From the NCBI GenBank assembly GCA_963772445.1, contig CAVYXK010000014.1:744001-808000 (forward strand): a stretch of 64,000 bases of DNA, given 5' to 3'. This document shows, piece after piece, positions 34,193 to 42,407 of the stretch; position 1 is the first letter of the stretch, and each line of letters starts with the position of its first letter. Made by a program: the position numbers and the translations under genes. The notes under the pieces are model-generated. The model had not been told where the DNA came from and did no database searches. It was given only the letters and a program-made list of their open reading frames with translations. This DNA is from CAVYXK01 sp963772445 (lineage in GTDB: Bacteria > Pseudomonadota > Alphaproteobacteria > Acetobacterales > Acetobacteraceae).

Positions 34193-35565
34193 TCGTGGGC
34201 CACGCGCCAGTTGCCACGGCCATCCCGCTTCACTTGGTACATCGCCAGGTCCGCACGTCGCATCACGCTCTCCACCTCCTCGCCGGCATGCCGCGTGGCG
34301 ATACCAATGGAAAAGCCGAGCGCCGGCGTCTCATCGCCGATCACCTCGGCCAGAGCACGCGGGCCCTGCACCCGCAACGTTTCGGCACGCTCCGCTGCGG
34401 TCAGATGATCGGCCCCGTTCATCCAGACGGCGAATTCATCTCCGCCCAGGCGCGCCACCAGGTCTGTCGGGCGAACCGTCGCGCGCAGCATCTCGGCAAC
34501 TCGGCACAGCACCAGATCGCCCATCTCGTGGCCCAGCTCGTCGTTCACTGCCTTGAAATTGTCGAGGTCGGCGAACACCAGCGTACCCGGAAGCTGCTCG
34601 CGCTCCAGGCGGTCGATATGACGCGGCAGCTCCTCGAGGAAGGCGCGCCGGTTGATCAGGCCGGTCAGTGGATCGGTACGCGCCCGCCGCGCCATTTCCC
34701 GCTGGATCGAGTGATGCTCCAGCACCACGCGGATAATACTGCTCGCCGATCCTGCCACCATGCGGTCGTCCGCGTCCCAGCCGCGTGGCCCCGGCGGTCG
34801 CCACAGCACGAGCACCACCGTTTCTCCAAATCAGGTCTGGCACGGAGACACCAGGATGGGCCGCCCGTCCGCCTGGTCGGTCAGGATCGAGCCAGCTTCG
34901 TCGGCGCGTTGCAGCAGCGCCGCGACGGTATTCAGCACAAAGCCGGCACCCGCTCCGCTTTGGTGCAGGACCACCGGGCCCTCTGCCACCACCGCCGCGC
35001 CCTCGGCCCCGACCGCGTTGGCCAACTCTTCCAGCACGGCGCGCATCATTCGGGGGGCGAGCACTTCTTGGCGCATGCGCGCGAGGATGCCGTCGATGAC
35101 CGCTGCCCGACGGAGCGCGGCCGCGGCGAAACCCTCCTGCCCGTCCAGATCGGTGACATCCATGCCGAGGCCGCGGGCCCCGACGATCCGACCGGCGGCA
35201 TCCAGCAGCGGTGCCGAGGCGAACACGAGACAAGCGACCGACCCGTCCCCCCGCCGGATCCAGGCGCGCCGGCCGCGGAGCGGTGTGGCTGGACGGAATG
35301 GGTTGAGGCCGACCAACCCCTCGCCGCCGGCAAGGAGCGACTCGCTGGGTTTCCCAAGCAGTTCTGAGGCCGACCAACCGAGTGCGGGGTCCGGCATCAC
35401 GAAAGCGATCCGGTGCGCCGCATCCGTCTCGAACACGAGGTCGGCGGCGATACTGACCAGGTCGCGCCAGCGCTGCCGGCTTTCTGCCAGGGCGCCGCGC
35501 AAGGGATTGCCGTTTTGGCCGGCGCGAGCTGCAACGGAATCGGCGGCGATATCAGTCATGGGCAC
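34189..35565 (-). pseudogene. PAS-GGDEF diguanylate cyclase with one in-frame TGA
   Basis: The 458-codon frame is open except for a TGA at 34831-34833. The N-terminal part has a PAS domain (DLVFETDAAHRIAFVMPDPA, residues 37-56; GARGLGMDVTDLDGQ) and a helical linker. The C-terminal part is a full GGDEF domain with DPLTGLINRRAF, FADLDNFKAVND, the inhibitory-site RPTD and the active site ARLGGDEFAVW. It would make c-di-GMP. Because both halves are in one frame, the stop is a single base change, a read error, or a real split into two proteins with a GTG restart at 34818 or 34815. The stop overlaps DUF2336. Confidence 0.8.
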
Positions 35566-35665
35566 CAGCGGTTCCGGAGAGTGCCCATTTCATGCAGATA
35601 ACGACTAAGGAAAGGTTTCCGCCGGCCGCATTGACACTACACGAAGCGCAGGGGCAAGTCGCGCG

Positions 35666-37806
35666 ATGTCTCGCTGGATCTATGTCGCCGCGGCATTCAT
35701 CGGAGTCGGCGCGACTCTGCTTCTGGTGCCGTCAGGCGCCTTGCTGGGCGATGGCGGACTGTGGACCTCACCGCACGGCGATACCGCTCAGACACTGACG
35801 GGGCATCTGGCCTTTCAGGCCGACGCCTGGCGCTGGCCTGTTCTCCGTGCCGCCAACCTGATGTGGCCGCACGGGTTGAGCATCGCCATGACGGACAGCA
35901 ACCCGCTGGTCTCGCTCCTCGCAAAGGTTTTGGCAGGTCTGCGCGGAGAGCCGACGAATCTGCTCGGCCTCTGGCTCGGCGCGTGCATTGTCCTGCAGCC
36001 GGTCGCAGCAGTGTATGCTCTCCGCGGGACCGGATGTCGGTCGTGGGAGGCCGGGCTGGCAGCAGCCGTTCTTGCGATCTGCTTTCCGGCATTGCTGCAG
36101 CGGCTCGAGCTTGGGCATGTCAATCTGTGCGGACATTTCGTGTTGCTGTTCGCACTCGGAATGGCATTGCGGAAAGCCGCCGCCGGGCGCGGGGCAGTCT
36201 GGCGCGACTGGATCGAGCCGTGCGCGCTGCTGACCATCGCTGTGCTGTTGCATCCCTATCTGTTCGTCTTTGCCGGCGCTCTGCTCGCAGTACCGGCGAT
36301 CGAACCCCTGCTCGCACGCCGGCCTGGCTGGGCGCGATTCATGCTTTGGTATGCGGCGACACTAACGCTGCCTGTACCTCATATTTCTGACACTCAGTGG
36401 AACGCTGGGCGGTGGAGAAAAGGGCTTCGGCTTTTATTCCATAAATCTGCTGTCGCCAGTGTGGCCGCAGATGTCTGGCCTGTTCGGGCCCCGCCTCCCC
36501 GTCCTCGACGCCACTGGCGGCCAGGTCCGAAGGCTACAACTATCTCGGTGCCGGGCTGTTGCTGCTGGCGGGACTGTCATCGATCATCCTGATTCGCACG
36601 GCCATCGCAGGGCGGTCCTCCCGCCGCCGCTCGGAATCGGAAACGTGGCCGGCAGGGAATAACGCCGCGCGGACTCCCAAGTCGCTCATTGTCGTGCTCG
36701 TTGGCCTCACCGTGCTGGCGTTGAGCACCAGAGTATTTGCCGGAAAGATCTTGTTGATCTCGCTTGGAACGCGGCCGTGGGATCAGATTTTCGGTGTCGT
36801 GCAATCGTCCGGGCGAGCTTTCTGGGCAGTCGGGTATGCTTTGATGATCGGTGCCGTCGCTGTGCTGGCCCGACATCTGTCGCGGCCCGTGCTCGTGGGC
36901 ATACTGGCAATCGCGGTCGGTCTCCAAGTCGCCGACACGGCGCCCCTGAGGGCAGGTGTACGCACCGCTTTCAGCGAACGCGGCGAGCCCATGTCCCCTT
37001 TCCAGTTACCGCCCGGCGCCACTTTGCTGACCACGCTTCCGGTTTGCCCCGGCAGTCCGGCATCGGCTGATATAGCGACGAGCCTTCGACTGGCCGGCGT
37101 GCGGGCCGGACTTCGGCTCCGCGACATCACGTTCGCCCGCTCGCCGAAATGGTTCAACTGCGAGACCGCCTTGTCGGATGGGCTGGAGCTGCCTCTGCTC
37201 CCCAAGGAAGTCCGGGTGTTCCTGGAAACCGCTGTTACAGCTCGGCTGCGGATGGTCGCGCTCGGCCGAGGAACCGACTGCCGCGAAGTAGCGGGCCTCG
37301 TGGCTTGCACCAGGGATCTGCCCGCGATCCCGGGGATACCGGCCCCACCGGGCCCCGCGCTGCCGGCAGTGACACCCCCAATCCTGCTTTCCCGCGAAGC
37401 ACTTGCCCCACTTCTGTCATTCGGCTGGCGTTCAGACAATGACGGCGTCGCCTGGTCGGAGGGGCCGCGGGCAACGCTGTTATTCCGCCTCGCCGAACCC
37501 GGCGCCAGGAACGGCGCGATCATCCATCTTCAGCTCGAAGGCGTGGCCTCCAATCCGGGCGGGCAATGCCCGATTAGCGTCCGCCTCGGTACGACGCGCA
37601 TCGTCAACTTTGTACTGCCAGACCTCCAGCCGTCGGGCGTCGATATCCCGGCACCTGGGAACTTCGACTCTAACGGGATCGTTCGGCTCAGCCTCGATAT
37701 CAACCACTACGTCGATCCCACGCGACGCGGATTGCGGGCGCCGGTCAACCGGGCCGGCGTGCGCCTGCTGTCGGTGCGGGTCAGTCGCGCTGATCTGCTT
37801 CAATAA
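35666..37806 (+). pseudogene. DUF6311-type polytopic membrane protein, two frame breaks
   Basis: The three consecutive frames together give a protein of about 710 residues. The first has LLGDGGLWTSPHGDTAQTL, MWPHGLSIAMTDSNPLVSLL and LQRLELGHVNLCGHFVLLFA, as in DUF6311 proteins, which look like GT-C-fold membrane glycosyltransferases. Near 36377 the frame passes to LIFLTLSGTLGGGEKGFGFY and SPVWPQMSGLFG, and near 36525 to EGYNYLGAGLLLLAGLS. Each change needs removal of one base in a short C or G doublet. The last 300 residues form a soluble domain ending in a lectin-like region. It may be intact in life. Confidence 0.72.
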
Positions 37807-37828
37807 TGGCTGATCTGCTTCAATAATG
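37789..37828. repeat. 20-bp perfect tandem duplication across a stop codon
   Basis: GCTGATCTGCTTCAATAATG occurs at 37789-37808 and again at 37809-37828. The first copy holds the last codons and stop (CAA TAA) of the DUF6311 gene, and the second copy lies just outside. It is a recent small duplication with no effect on the product. Confidence 0.9.
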
Positions 37829-37915
37829 ATGGAGACCCGCCCGCGTTGACACCGTGCGGACCGCTGCGCATGGTCCGCCCGCTTGCGCCAACCGTGCCCC
37901 ATCAAGGACCCGATC

Positions 37916-38755
37916 ATGCCCGCGCATGAGTTGCAACAACCCATCGAAGAGCTGTGGGAGCAGCGGGACCGGCTGTCGCCCTCAACGGGCGGCGAGGCAC
38001 GCCGCGTTGTCGAGGCGGCACTCGATGCGCTCGACGCCGGCGCCGTGCGCGTCGCGGAACCCCTCGACGGCGGATGGCGGGTCAATCAGTGGCTCAAGAA
38101 GGCGGTGCTGCTGTCGTTCCGGCTGACCGATTCGGCGCCCATGAGCGGGCCGGGCGGAGCACCGGCGTTCGACAAGGTGCCGATGAAATTTGCCGGCTGG
38201 GGCGAGAACCGGTTCCGCGAGGCCGGCTTCCGCGCCGTGCCGGGAGCCGTGGTGCGCCGTTCCGCTTATATCGCCCCGGGCGTCGTGCTGATGCCGAGCT
38301 TCGTCAATGCCGGCGCCTATGTCGATCGCAATACCATGGTCGATACCTGGGCCACGGTCGGAAGCTGCGCGCAGATCGGGAAGAACTGCCATTTGTCGGG
38401 CGGCGTCGGCATCGGCGGCGTGCTGGAGCCGTTGCAGGCGAACCCGGTCGTGATCGAGGACGACTGCTTCATCGGCGCCCGATCGGAAGTCGCGGAAGGC
38501 GTGGTCGTTGAACGCGGCAGCGTGCTGTCGATGGGCGTGTTCATCGGCGCATCGACCAAGGTGATCGATCGTGCCACAGGCGAGGTCCATATCGGGCGCG
38601 TTCCGCCGTTCTCAGTCGTGGTGCCGGGTTCGCTGCCCGGCCGAGCGCTGCCGGACGGCTCGCCTGGGCCGAGCCTTTATTGTGCGGTGATCGTCAAGCG
38701 GGTCGATGCGCAGACCCGTGCCAAGACTTCCATCAACGAGTTGCTGCGCGAGTGA
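37916..38755 (+). CDS. dapD: 2,3,4,5-tetrahydropyridine-2,6-dicarboxylate N-succinyltransferase
   Basis: The 279-residue protein is a left-handed beta-helix acyltransferase. The N-terminal LKKAVLLSFRLTDS and the hexapeptide stretch from MPSFVNAGAYVDRNTMVDTW through SGGVGIGGVLEPLQANPVVI to GARSEVAEGVVVERGSVLSM are characteristic of DapD. It adds succinate to tetrahydrodipicolinate in the lysine/meso-diaminopimelate pathway. ATG 37916 has AAGGA eight bases upstream. Its stop overlaps the GTG start of dapE by three bases, so the two next steps of the pathway are translated together. Confidence 0.95.
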   Translation: MPAHELQQPIEELWEQRDRLSPSTGGEARRVVEAALDALDAGAVRVAEPLDGGWRVNQWLKKAVLLSFRLTDSAPMSGPGGAPAFDKVPMKFAGWGENRFREAGFRAVPGAVVRRSAYIAPGVVLMPSFVNAGAYVDRNTMVDTWATVGSCAQIGKNCHLSGGVGIGGVLEPLQANPVVIEDDCFIGARSEVAEGVVVERGSVLSMGVFIGASTKVIDRATGEVHIGRVPPFSVVVPGSLPGRALPDGSPGPSLYCAVIVKRVDAQTRAKTSINELLRE

Positions 38756-39891
38756 GCGACACGGTTGCGTCGCTTGCCGATCCGCTGGCCCTTGCGCAAG
38801 CGCTGATCCGCTGTCCCTCGGTGACGCCGGCCGACGCCGGGGCGCAAACGGTGCTGGCCGATGCGCTGGAACGGCTAGGCTTCACAGTGACGCGGCTCCG
38901 CTTCGGCGAAATCGAGAACCTGTTTGCTCGCCGCGGCTCCGACGGCCCGCATGTCTGCTTCGCCGGCCATACCGATGTCGTGCCGGCTGGTGCCGCAGCC
39001 TGGACCGGCGATCCGTTCGGCGCCGAGGTACGCAACTGCGTGCTGTACGGCCGCGGCGCCTGCGACATGAAGGGCGCGATCGCGGCCTTCGTCGCCGCCG
39101 TGGCTCAGCACCTCGCCGCCGGTCCGCTGCGCGGCTCGATCAGCCTGCTGATCACCGGCGACGAGGAGGGCCCGGCCGTCGATGGCACGGTGCGCGTACT
39201 CGACTGGATGCAGGCGCACGGCCAGATCCCGGATTTCTGCATTGTCGGGGAGCCGACCTGCCCCACACGTCTGGGGGAGATAATCAAGATCGGCCGGCGC
39301 GGCAGCTTGAACGCAGGGATCACGGTGCACGGAACGCAGGGGCACGTCGCTTACCCGCATCGCGCTGACAACCCGGTGCACCGCCTGGTCCGTGCGTTGG
39401 CCGCGCTGACGGCCGCGCCGCTCGACGCCAGTAGCGAGTGGTTCGAGCCGTCCAGCCTTCAGATCAGCAGTGTCGATGTGGGCAATCCGGCAACCAACGT
39501 GATCCCGGCCGCCGCCCGGGCAATGCTGAACATCCGGTTCAACGACCTTCATAGCAGCGCAGCGCTGTCCGCATGGTTGCGCGCTACAATCGCCCAGCAT
39601 GCGGAGCGGTTCGATCTCGACGTGTCGGTCAGCGGAGAATCGTTCCTGACCCAGCCCGGCGACATGGTGAATCGCCTCCGCGCTGCGATCGCGCGGCAGA
39701 CGGGGATCGAGCCCAAACTCGACACCGGGGGCGGCACCTCGGATGCGCGGTTCATCGCCAGTTTTTGTCCAGTGGCGGAATTCGGTCTTGTCGGCACCAG
39801 CATGCACCAGGCGGACGAGCATGTTCCCGTGGCCGAGCTGCAGGAGCTGGCGGGCATCTATCGTGCGATGCTCGGAGCGTTGCTCACATGA
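38752..39891 (+). CDS. dapE: Succinyl-diaminopimelate desuccinylase
   Basis: The 379-residue protein is an M20-family metallohydrolase. FAGHTDVVPAG provides the first metal ligand, YGRGACDMKGAIAAFVAA the bridging Asp, ITGDEEGPAVDGT the catalytic glutamate pair, and TSMHQADEHVPVAEL the distal His. The typical PCxxTR position reads PTCPTRLGEIIKIGRRGS. It releases succinate to give LL-diaminopimelate. GTG 38752 is chosen because it overlaps the dapD stop and starts the DapE N-terminus. The next gene overlaps its stop (ATGA). Confidence 0.95.
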   Translation: MSDTVASLADPLALAQALIRCPSVTPADAGAQTVLADALERLGFTVTRLRFGEIENLFARRGSDGPHVCFAGHTDVVPAGAAAWTGDPFGAEVRNCVLYGRGACDMKGAIAAFVAAVAQHLAAGPLRGSISLLITGDEEGPAVDGTVRVLDWMQAHGQIPDFCIVGEPTCPTRLGEIIKIGRRGSLNAGITVHGTQGHVAYPHRADNPVHRLVRALAALTAAPLDASSEWFEPSSLQISSVDVGNPATNVIPAAARAMLNIRFNDLHSSAALSAWLRATIAQHAERFDLDVSVSGESFLTQPGDMVNRLRAAIARQTGIEPKLDTGGGTSDARFIASFCPVAEFGLVGTSMHQADEHVPVAELQELAGIYRAMLGALLT

Positions 39892-40478
39892 GCGGCCGGC
39901 TGCGCCGGCAGCCCCCTGTTGGGGCGAGCATCCTTCGCGGCATTCTGTTGCTCGCCCGCGGCCGTGCCGACGGGTTGCGTCAGTTCGGCGACACGCCACC
40001 GGCGTTCCTGGCCAGCCTCGCTCCGCTGATCGCCTTCCCCTTGGTTGGCGCCGGACTGATGCTGGCGGATGGTGACGGCGCGCAGGCTCTGGCCGAACTG
40101 CTCGTGACGCTCTGCGCTGTGCTGGCGCCGCCTGTACTGTCGTATGAGCCGGCGCGGCTGTGGCATCGCGAGGGGCAGTGGCTGCACTTCGCCATTGCGT
40201 TCAACTGGTGCCAGTGGGCCATCCCGGTGCTGGCAGCGCTACTGCTGACGCTGGTGTATCCTGCCCTCCTTGGGGCGACGAGCCCAGAGACCGCCGGGAT
40301 CGTCGTGATCGCCGCAGTGGCCGCCTATGCTCTTTGGCTACACTGGTTCCTGGCCCGGCACGCTCTGATGATCTCCGGACTGCGGGCAGCACTGCTGGTT
40401 TTGGTGGTCAATCTCGGCACAGTGGTGCTGATACTCGGCCCGCGGCTGTTGGTCGCCGGTGGCTGGTCGAGGTTGTAG
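39888..40478 (+). CDS. Conserved membrane protein of unknown function, paralogue 1
   Basis: The 196-residue protein is hydrophobic with about five membrane helices. It begins near ILRGILLLARGRADGLRQFG and has the pattern AFNWCQWAIPVLAALLL in the middle. The next gene product shares GALLLARGRAEG and VWNWCNVVQYAMLLVG at equivalent positions, so the two are diverged duplicates. The ATG overlaps the dapE stop (ATGA), giving a dapD-dapE-membrane-protein operon. No known transporter or enzyme motif is seen. Confidence 0.78.
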   Translation: MSGRLRRQPPVGASILRGILLLARGRADGLRQFGDTPPAFLASLAPLIAFPLVGAGLMLADGDGAQALAELLVTLCAVLAPPVLSYEPARLWHREGQWLHFAIAFNWCQWAIPVLAALLLTLVYPALLGATSPETAGIVVIAAVAAYALWLHWFLARHALMISGLRAALLVLVVNLGTVVLILGPRLLVAGGWSRL

Positions 40479-40486
40479 GGGCTGGG

Positions 40487-41047
40487 ATGAGCTCGACGGC
40501 TTCGGTGTTCTCGGGTCTTCAGGGTGCGCTGCTGTTGGCACGAGGCCGGGCCGAGGGCGTCGGCTACGTCTCCGACGACATGCGCAACGCGGCGCGCAGC
40601 TTCTGGGCGGCGGTTATTTGTGCCCCCCTCTTTGTGGTGGTGCTGGGACTGAGCTGGATCGAGAGCGGATATCCCGCCGATCCGCCACATGCCGCGGCGC
40701 TGGAATTCCTGTCCTACGTGATCGGCTGGGCCGGTTATGCGGTGATTTCCCGCCCGATTGTCGCGGCGGTGCGGCGCGCGCAGCATTGGCCGCGCTTCAT
40801 CGCGGTGTGGAACTGGTGCAACGTCGTGCAATACGCGATGCTGCTGGTGGGGATGCTGCCGGGGGTGCTCGGTGCACCCTATTGGTTGAGTGAAACGACT
40901 CAGCTCGTCGGGCAAGGTTGGGCGCTATGGCTCGAATGGTTCGCGATCCGCTTGGCGCTGGGCGTGACAGGCGTGCAGGCCGAAGTCGTGATGGCGCCAG
41001 ACGTGTTGCTGGGGCTGTTTCTGGCTGCGATCGTTGGCGGTGGGTAG
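40487..41047 (+). CDS. Conserved membrane protein of unknown function, paralogue 2
   Basis: The 186-residue protein has four or five membrane helices and resembles the preceding gene product in its N-terminal FSGLQGALLLARGRAEGVGY and the aromatic NWCNVVQYAMLL stretch. It starts 8 bases after the previous stop. Adjacent duplicated membrane proteins may form a heteromeric complex. Position after dapE suggests envelope biology, but nothing in the sequence gives a function. Confidence 0.77.
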   Translation: MSSTASVFSGLQGALLLARGRAEGVGYVSDDMRNAARSFWAAVICAPLFVVVLGLSWIESGYPADPPHAAALEFLSYVIGWAGYAVISRPIVAAVRRAQHWPRFIAVWNWCNVVQYAMLLVGMLPGVLGAPYWLSETTQLVGQGWALWLEWFAIRLALGVTGVQAEVVMAPDVLLGLFLAAIVGGG

Positions 41048-41072
41048 CTCCGCTTTCCCGCCGAGCCGGCAC

Positions 41073-41086
41073 GGCCCGGCCGGGCC
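41073..41086. terminator. GC-rich palindrome between convergent genes
   Basis: GGCCCGGCCGGGCC is a perfect 14-base palindrome between the convergent ends of the membrane-protein gene (41047) and the D-threonine-aldolase-type gene (41120). There is no U-tract, so its role as a terminator is only possible. Confidence 0.3.
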
Positions 41087-41119
41087 TCCAGCAGGCGGCG
41101 GGCGGCGCATGGGAAGATG

Positions 41120-42181
41120 TCATCGCGTCTTTCCCCGTGCCGCCACGCGCCAGGTGTCAACCACTTGGCCGTCGCGGCTGATCACGACCTCGTCGTGCAG
41201 GTTGCTCACCACGCACACATGATTCGGGACGATCCTGAGAATCTCGCCGATTTCGGGTTTTCGACGACAACCAGAAAGATCAATCATGCCGTGTTCCTCA
41301 TTCAACCGTTCGATCACCGCATCCGGATATTCCAGGATCAGCCCGTAGCCCGGCCCCATCGATGGCGCCACCATGTCGCTCGTGAGGCTCTTCGTCCCCG
41401 CGTCCATTACCGCCCGGTCCGCAGTCGGCCGGCTGACGACGGTCGCATGCACGTGCAACGCGCATTCCTCGAGGCTCGCGGCTCCCGCCGCCACCGTCGC
41501 ACGGTCGTGGTAGATGTAGGTGCCGACGCGCACCTCGGTCAGGCCGGGAATTTCATGCGCATGCCACGCATTTGGCGTGCCGCCGCCGGAAACCACCGCA
41601 ATCTTGATACCGCCTTCGGCAAAGCGGCGTTTCGCTGCGGCGACGAACTCCGCGGTCGCTGCAGTGCTCGGGTAGGTCATCAGGCCATCGAACCGCAGGC
41701 CCTCCGCCTCACTTATAGACCGCGCGAGCGCCAACGCCTGATCGATCGTTGTGACCCCGGTGCGCCTGGCGCCGCTGTCGAATTCCACCAACACGCCGAT
41801 CAGCTTGCCGGCCGCACGCGCAGCACGCGCCGCCGTTTCGATTGCAAGCGGATTGTCGACTGCAACGCTCATCTTCGCCCGTCGCGCCAGCGCCGCAAGG
41901 TGCAGCGCCTTGGCTGGGCCGATCAGTGGATATGAGATCAAAATATTGTCAAGTCCGGCATCCACCATTACCTCGGCCTCGCCGAGCTTCTGGCAGGTGA
42001 TCCCCAAGGCACCAAGCTCCACCTGCCTTCGCGCAAGGCATGGTATCTTGTGCGTCTTGATATGCGGCCGGAGCCCGAGATTGTGCCGCCGGCAATAAGC
42101 CTGCATCTTCTGGAGATTGTGCTCCACGCGGCTGAGTTCGATCACCGGCACCGGCGTTTCAAGGTCCTCGATCTGGATCAT
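41120..42181 (-). CDS. D-threonine aldolase/D-serine dehydratase-type PLP enzyme
   Basis: The 353-residue fold type III PLP enzyme has the lysine-bearing RPHIKTHK (residues 38-45) near the N-terminus and an alanine-racemase-like barrel (VLVEFDSGARRTGV, VVSGGGTPN). The C-terminal VPNHVCVVSNLHDE supplies the His and Cys metal ligands of the D-threonine aldolase/DSD1 group. The substrate would be a beta-hydroxy D-amino acid such as D-threonine, D-serine or 3-hydroxyaspartate. It starts a minus-strand cluster whose other members also handle D-amino acids. Confidence 0.87.
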   Translation of the reverse strand: MIQIEDLETPVPVIELSRVEHNLQKMQAYCRRHNLGLRPHIKTHKIPCLARRQVELGALGITCQKLGEAEVMVDAGLDNILISYPLIGPAKALHLAALARRAKMSVAVDNPLAIETAARAARAAGKLIGVLVEFDSGARRTGVTTIDQALALARSISEAEGLRFDGLMTYPSTAATAEFVAAAKRRFAEGGIKIAVVSGGGTPNAWHAHEIPGLTEVRVGTYIYHDRATVAAGAASLEECALHVHATVVSRPTADRAVMDAGTKSLTSDMVAPSMGPGYGLILEYPDAVIERLNEEHGMIDLSGCRRKPEIGEILRIVPNHVCVVSNLHDEVVISRDGQVVDTWRVAARGKTR

Positions 42182-42191
42182 CGGCAGCTCC

Positions 42192-42398
42192 TCAGGCAGG
42201 AAGCTCGGCTATGCAATCGATCGCGACCTGGATGCAGACCACAGGCAGCCAGTTGTGCGCGTGCCGGCGCATCCGTGGCAAAAATCCTTGTAGTCGGCGA
42301 ACTGGGCCGTTTCGCTCAGATATGCATTCACCTTCACGACATCCTTCTCGGCGCCTTCCAGGGATGGTCCTCAGATTGCGCAGCGTCTTGCACATGAT
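42192..42398 (-). pseudogene. RidA/YjgF-family remnant
   Basis: Pieces in different frames read LRNLRTI, then GAEKDVVKVNAYLSETAQFA, then FATDAPARAQLAACGLHPG and, at the end, VAIDCIAELPA with a stop at 42192. In order they match the second half of RidA enamine/imine deaminases (DVVKVNVYL..., ARTT..., ...IEAIAEL). At least three frame changes and the missing N-terminal half point to true decay. It sits between the D-aminoacylase and PLP-enzyme genes, where a deaminase for reactive enamines would be useful. Confidence 0.65.
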
Positions 42399-42407
42399 CC
42401 TTCGCGC

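Noticed and set aside
34831..34833. Selenocysteine or TGA reassignment to explain the in-frame TGA codons
   Set aside because: No selenocysteine-type stem-loop is apparent, the positions are not cysteine sites in these families, and other genes in the window use TGA as a normal stop.
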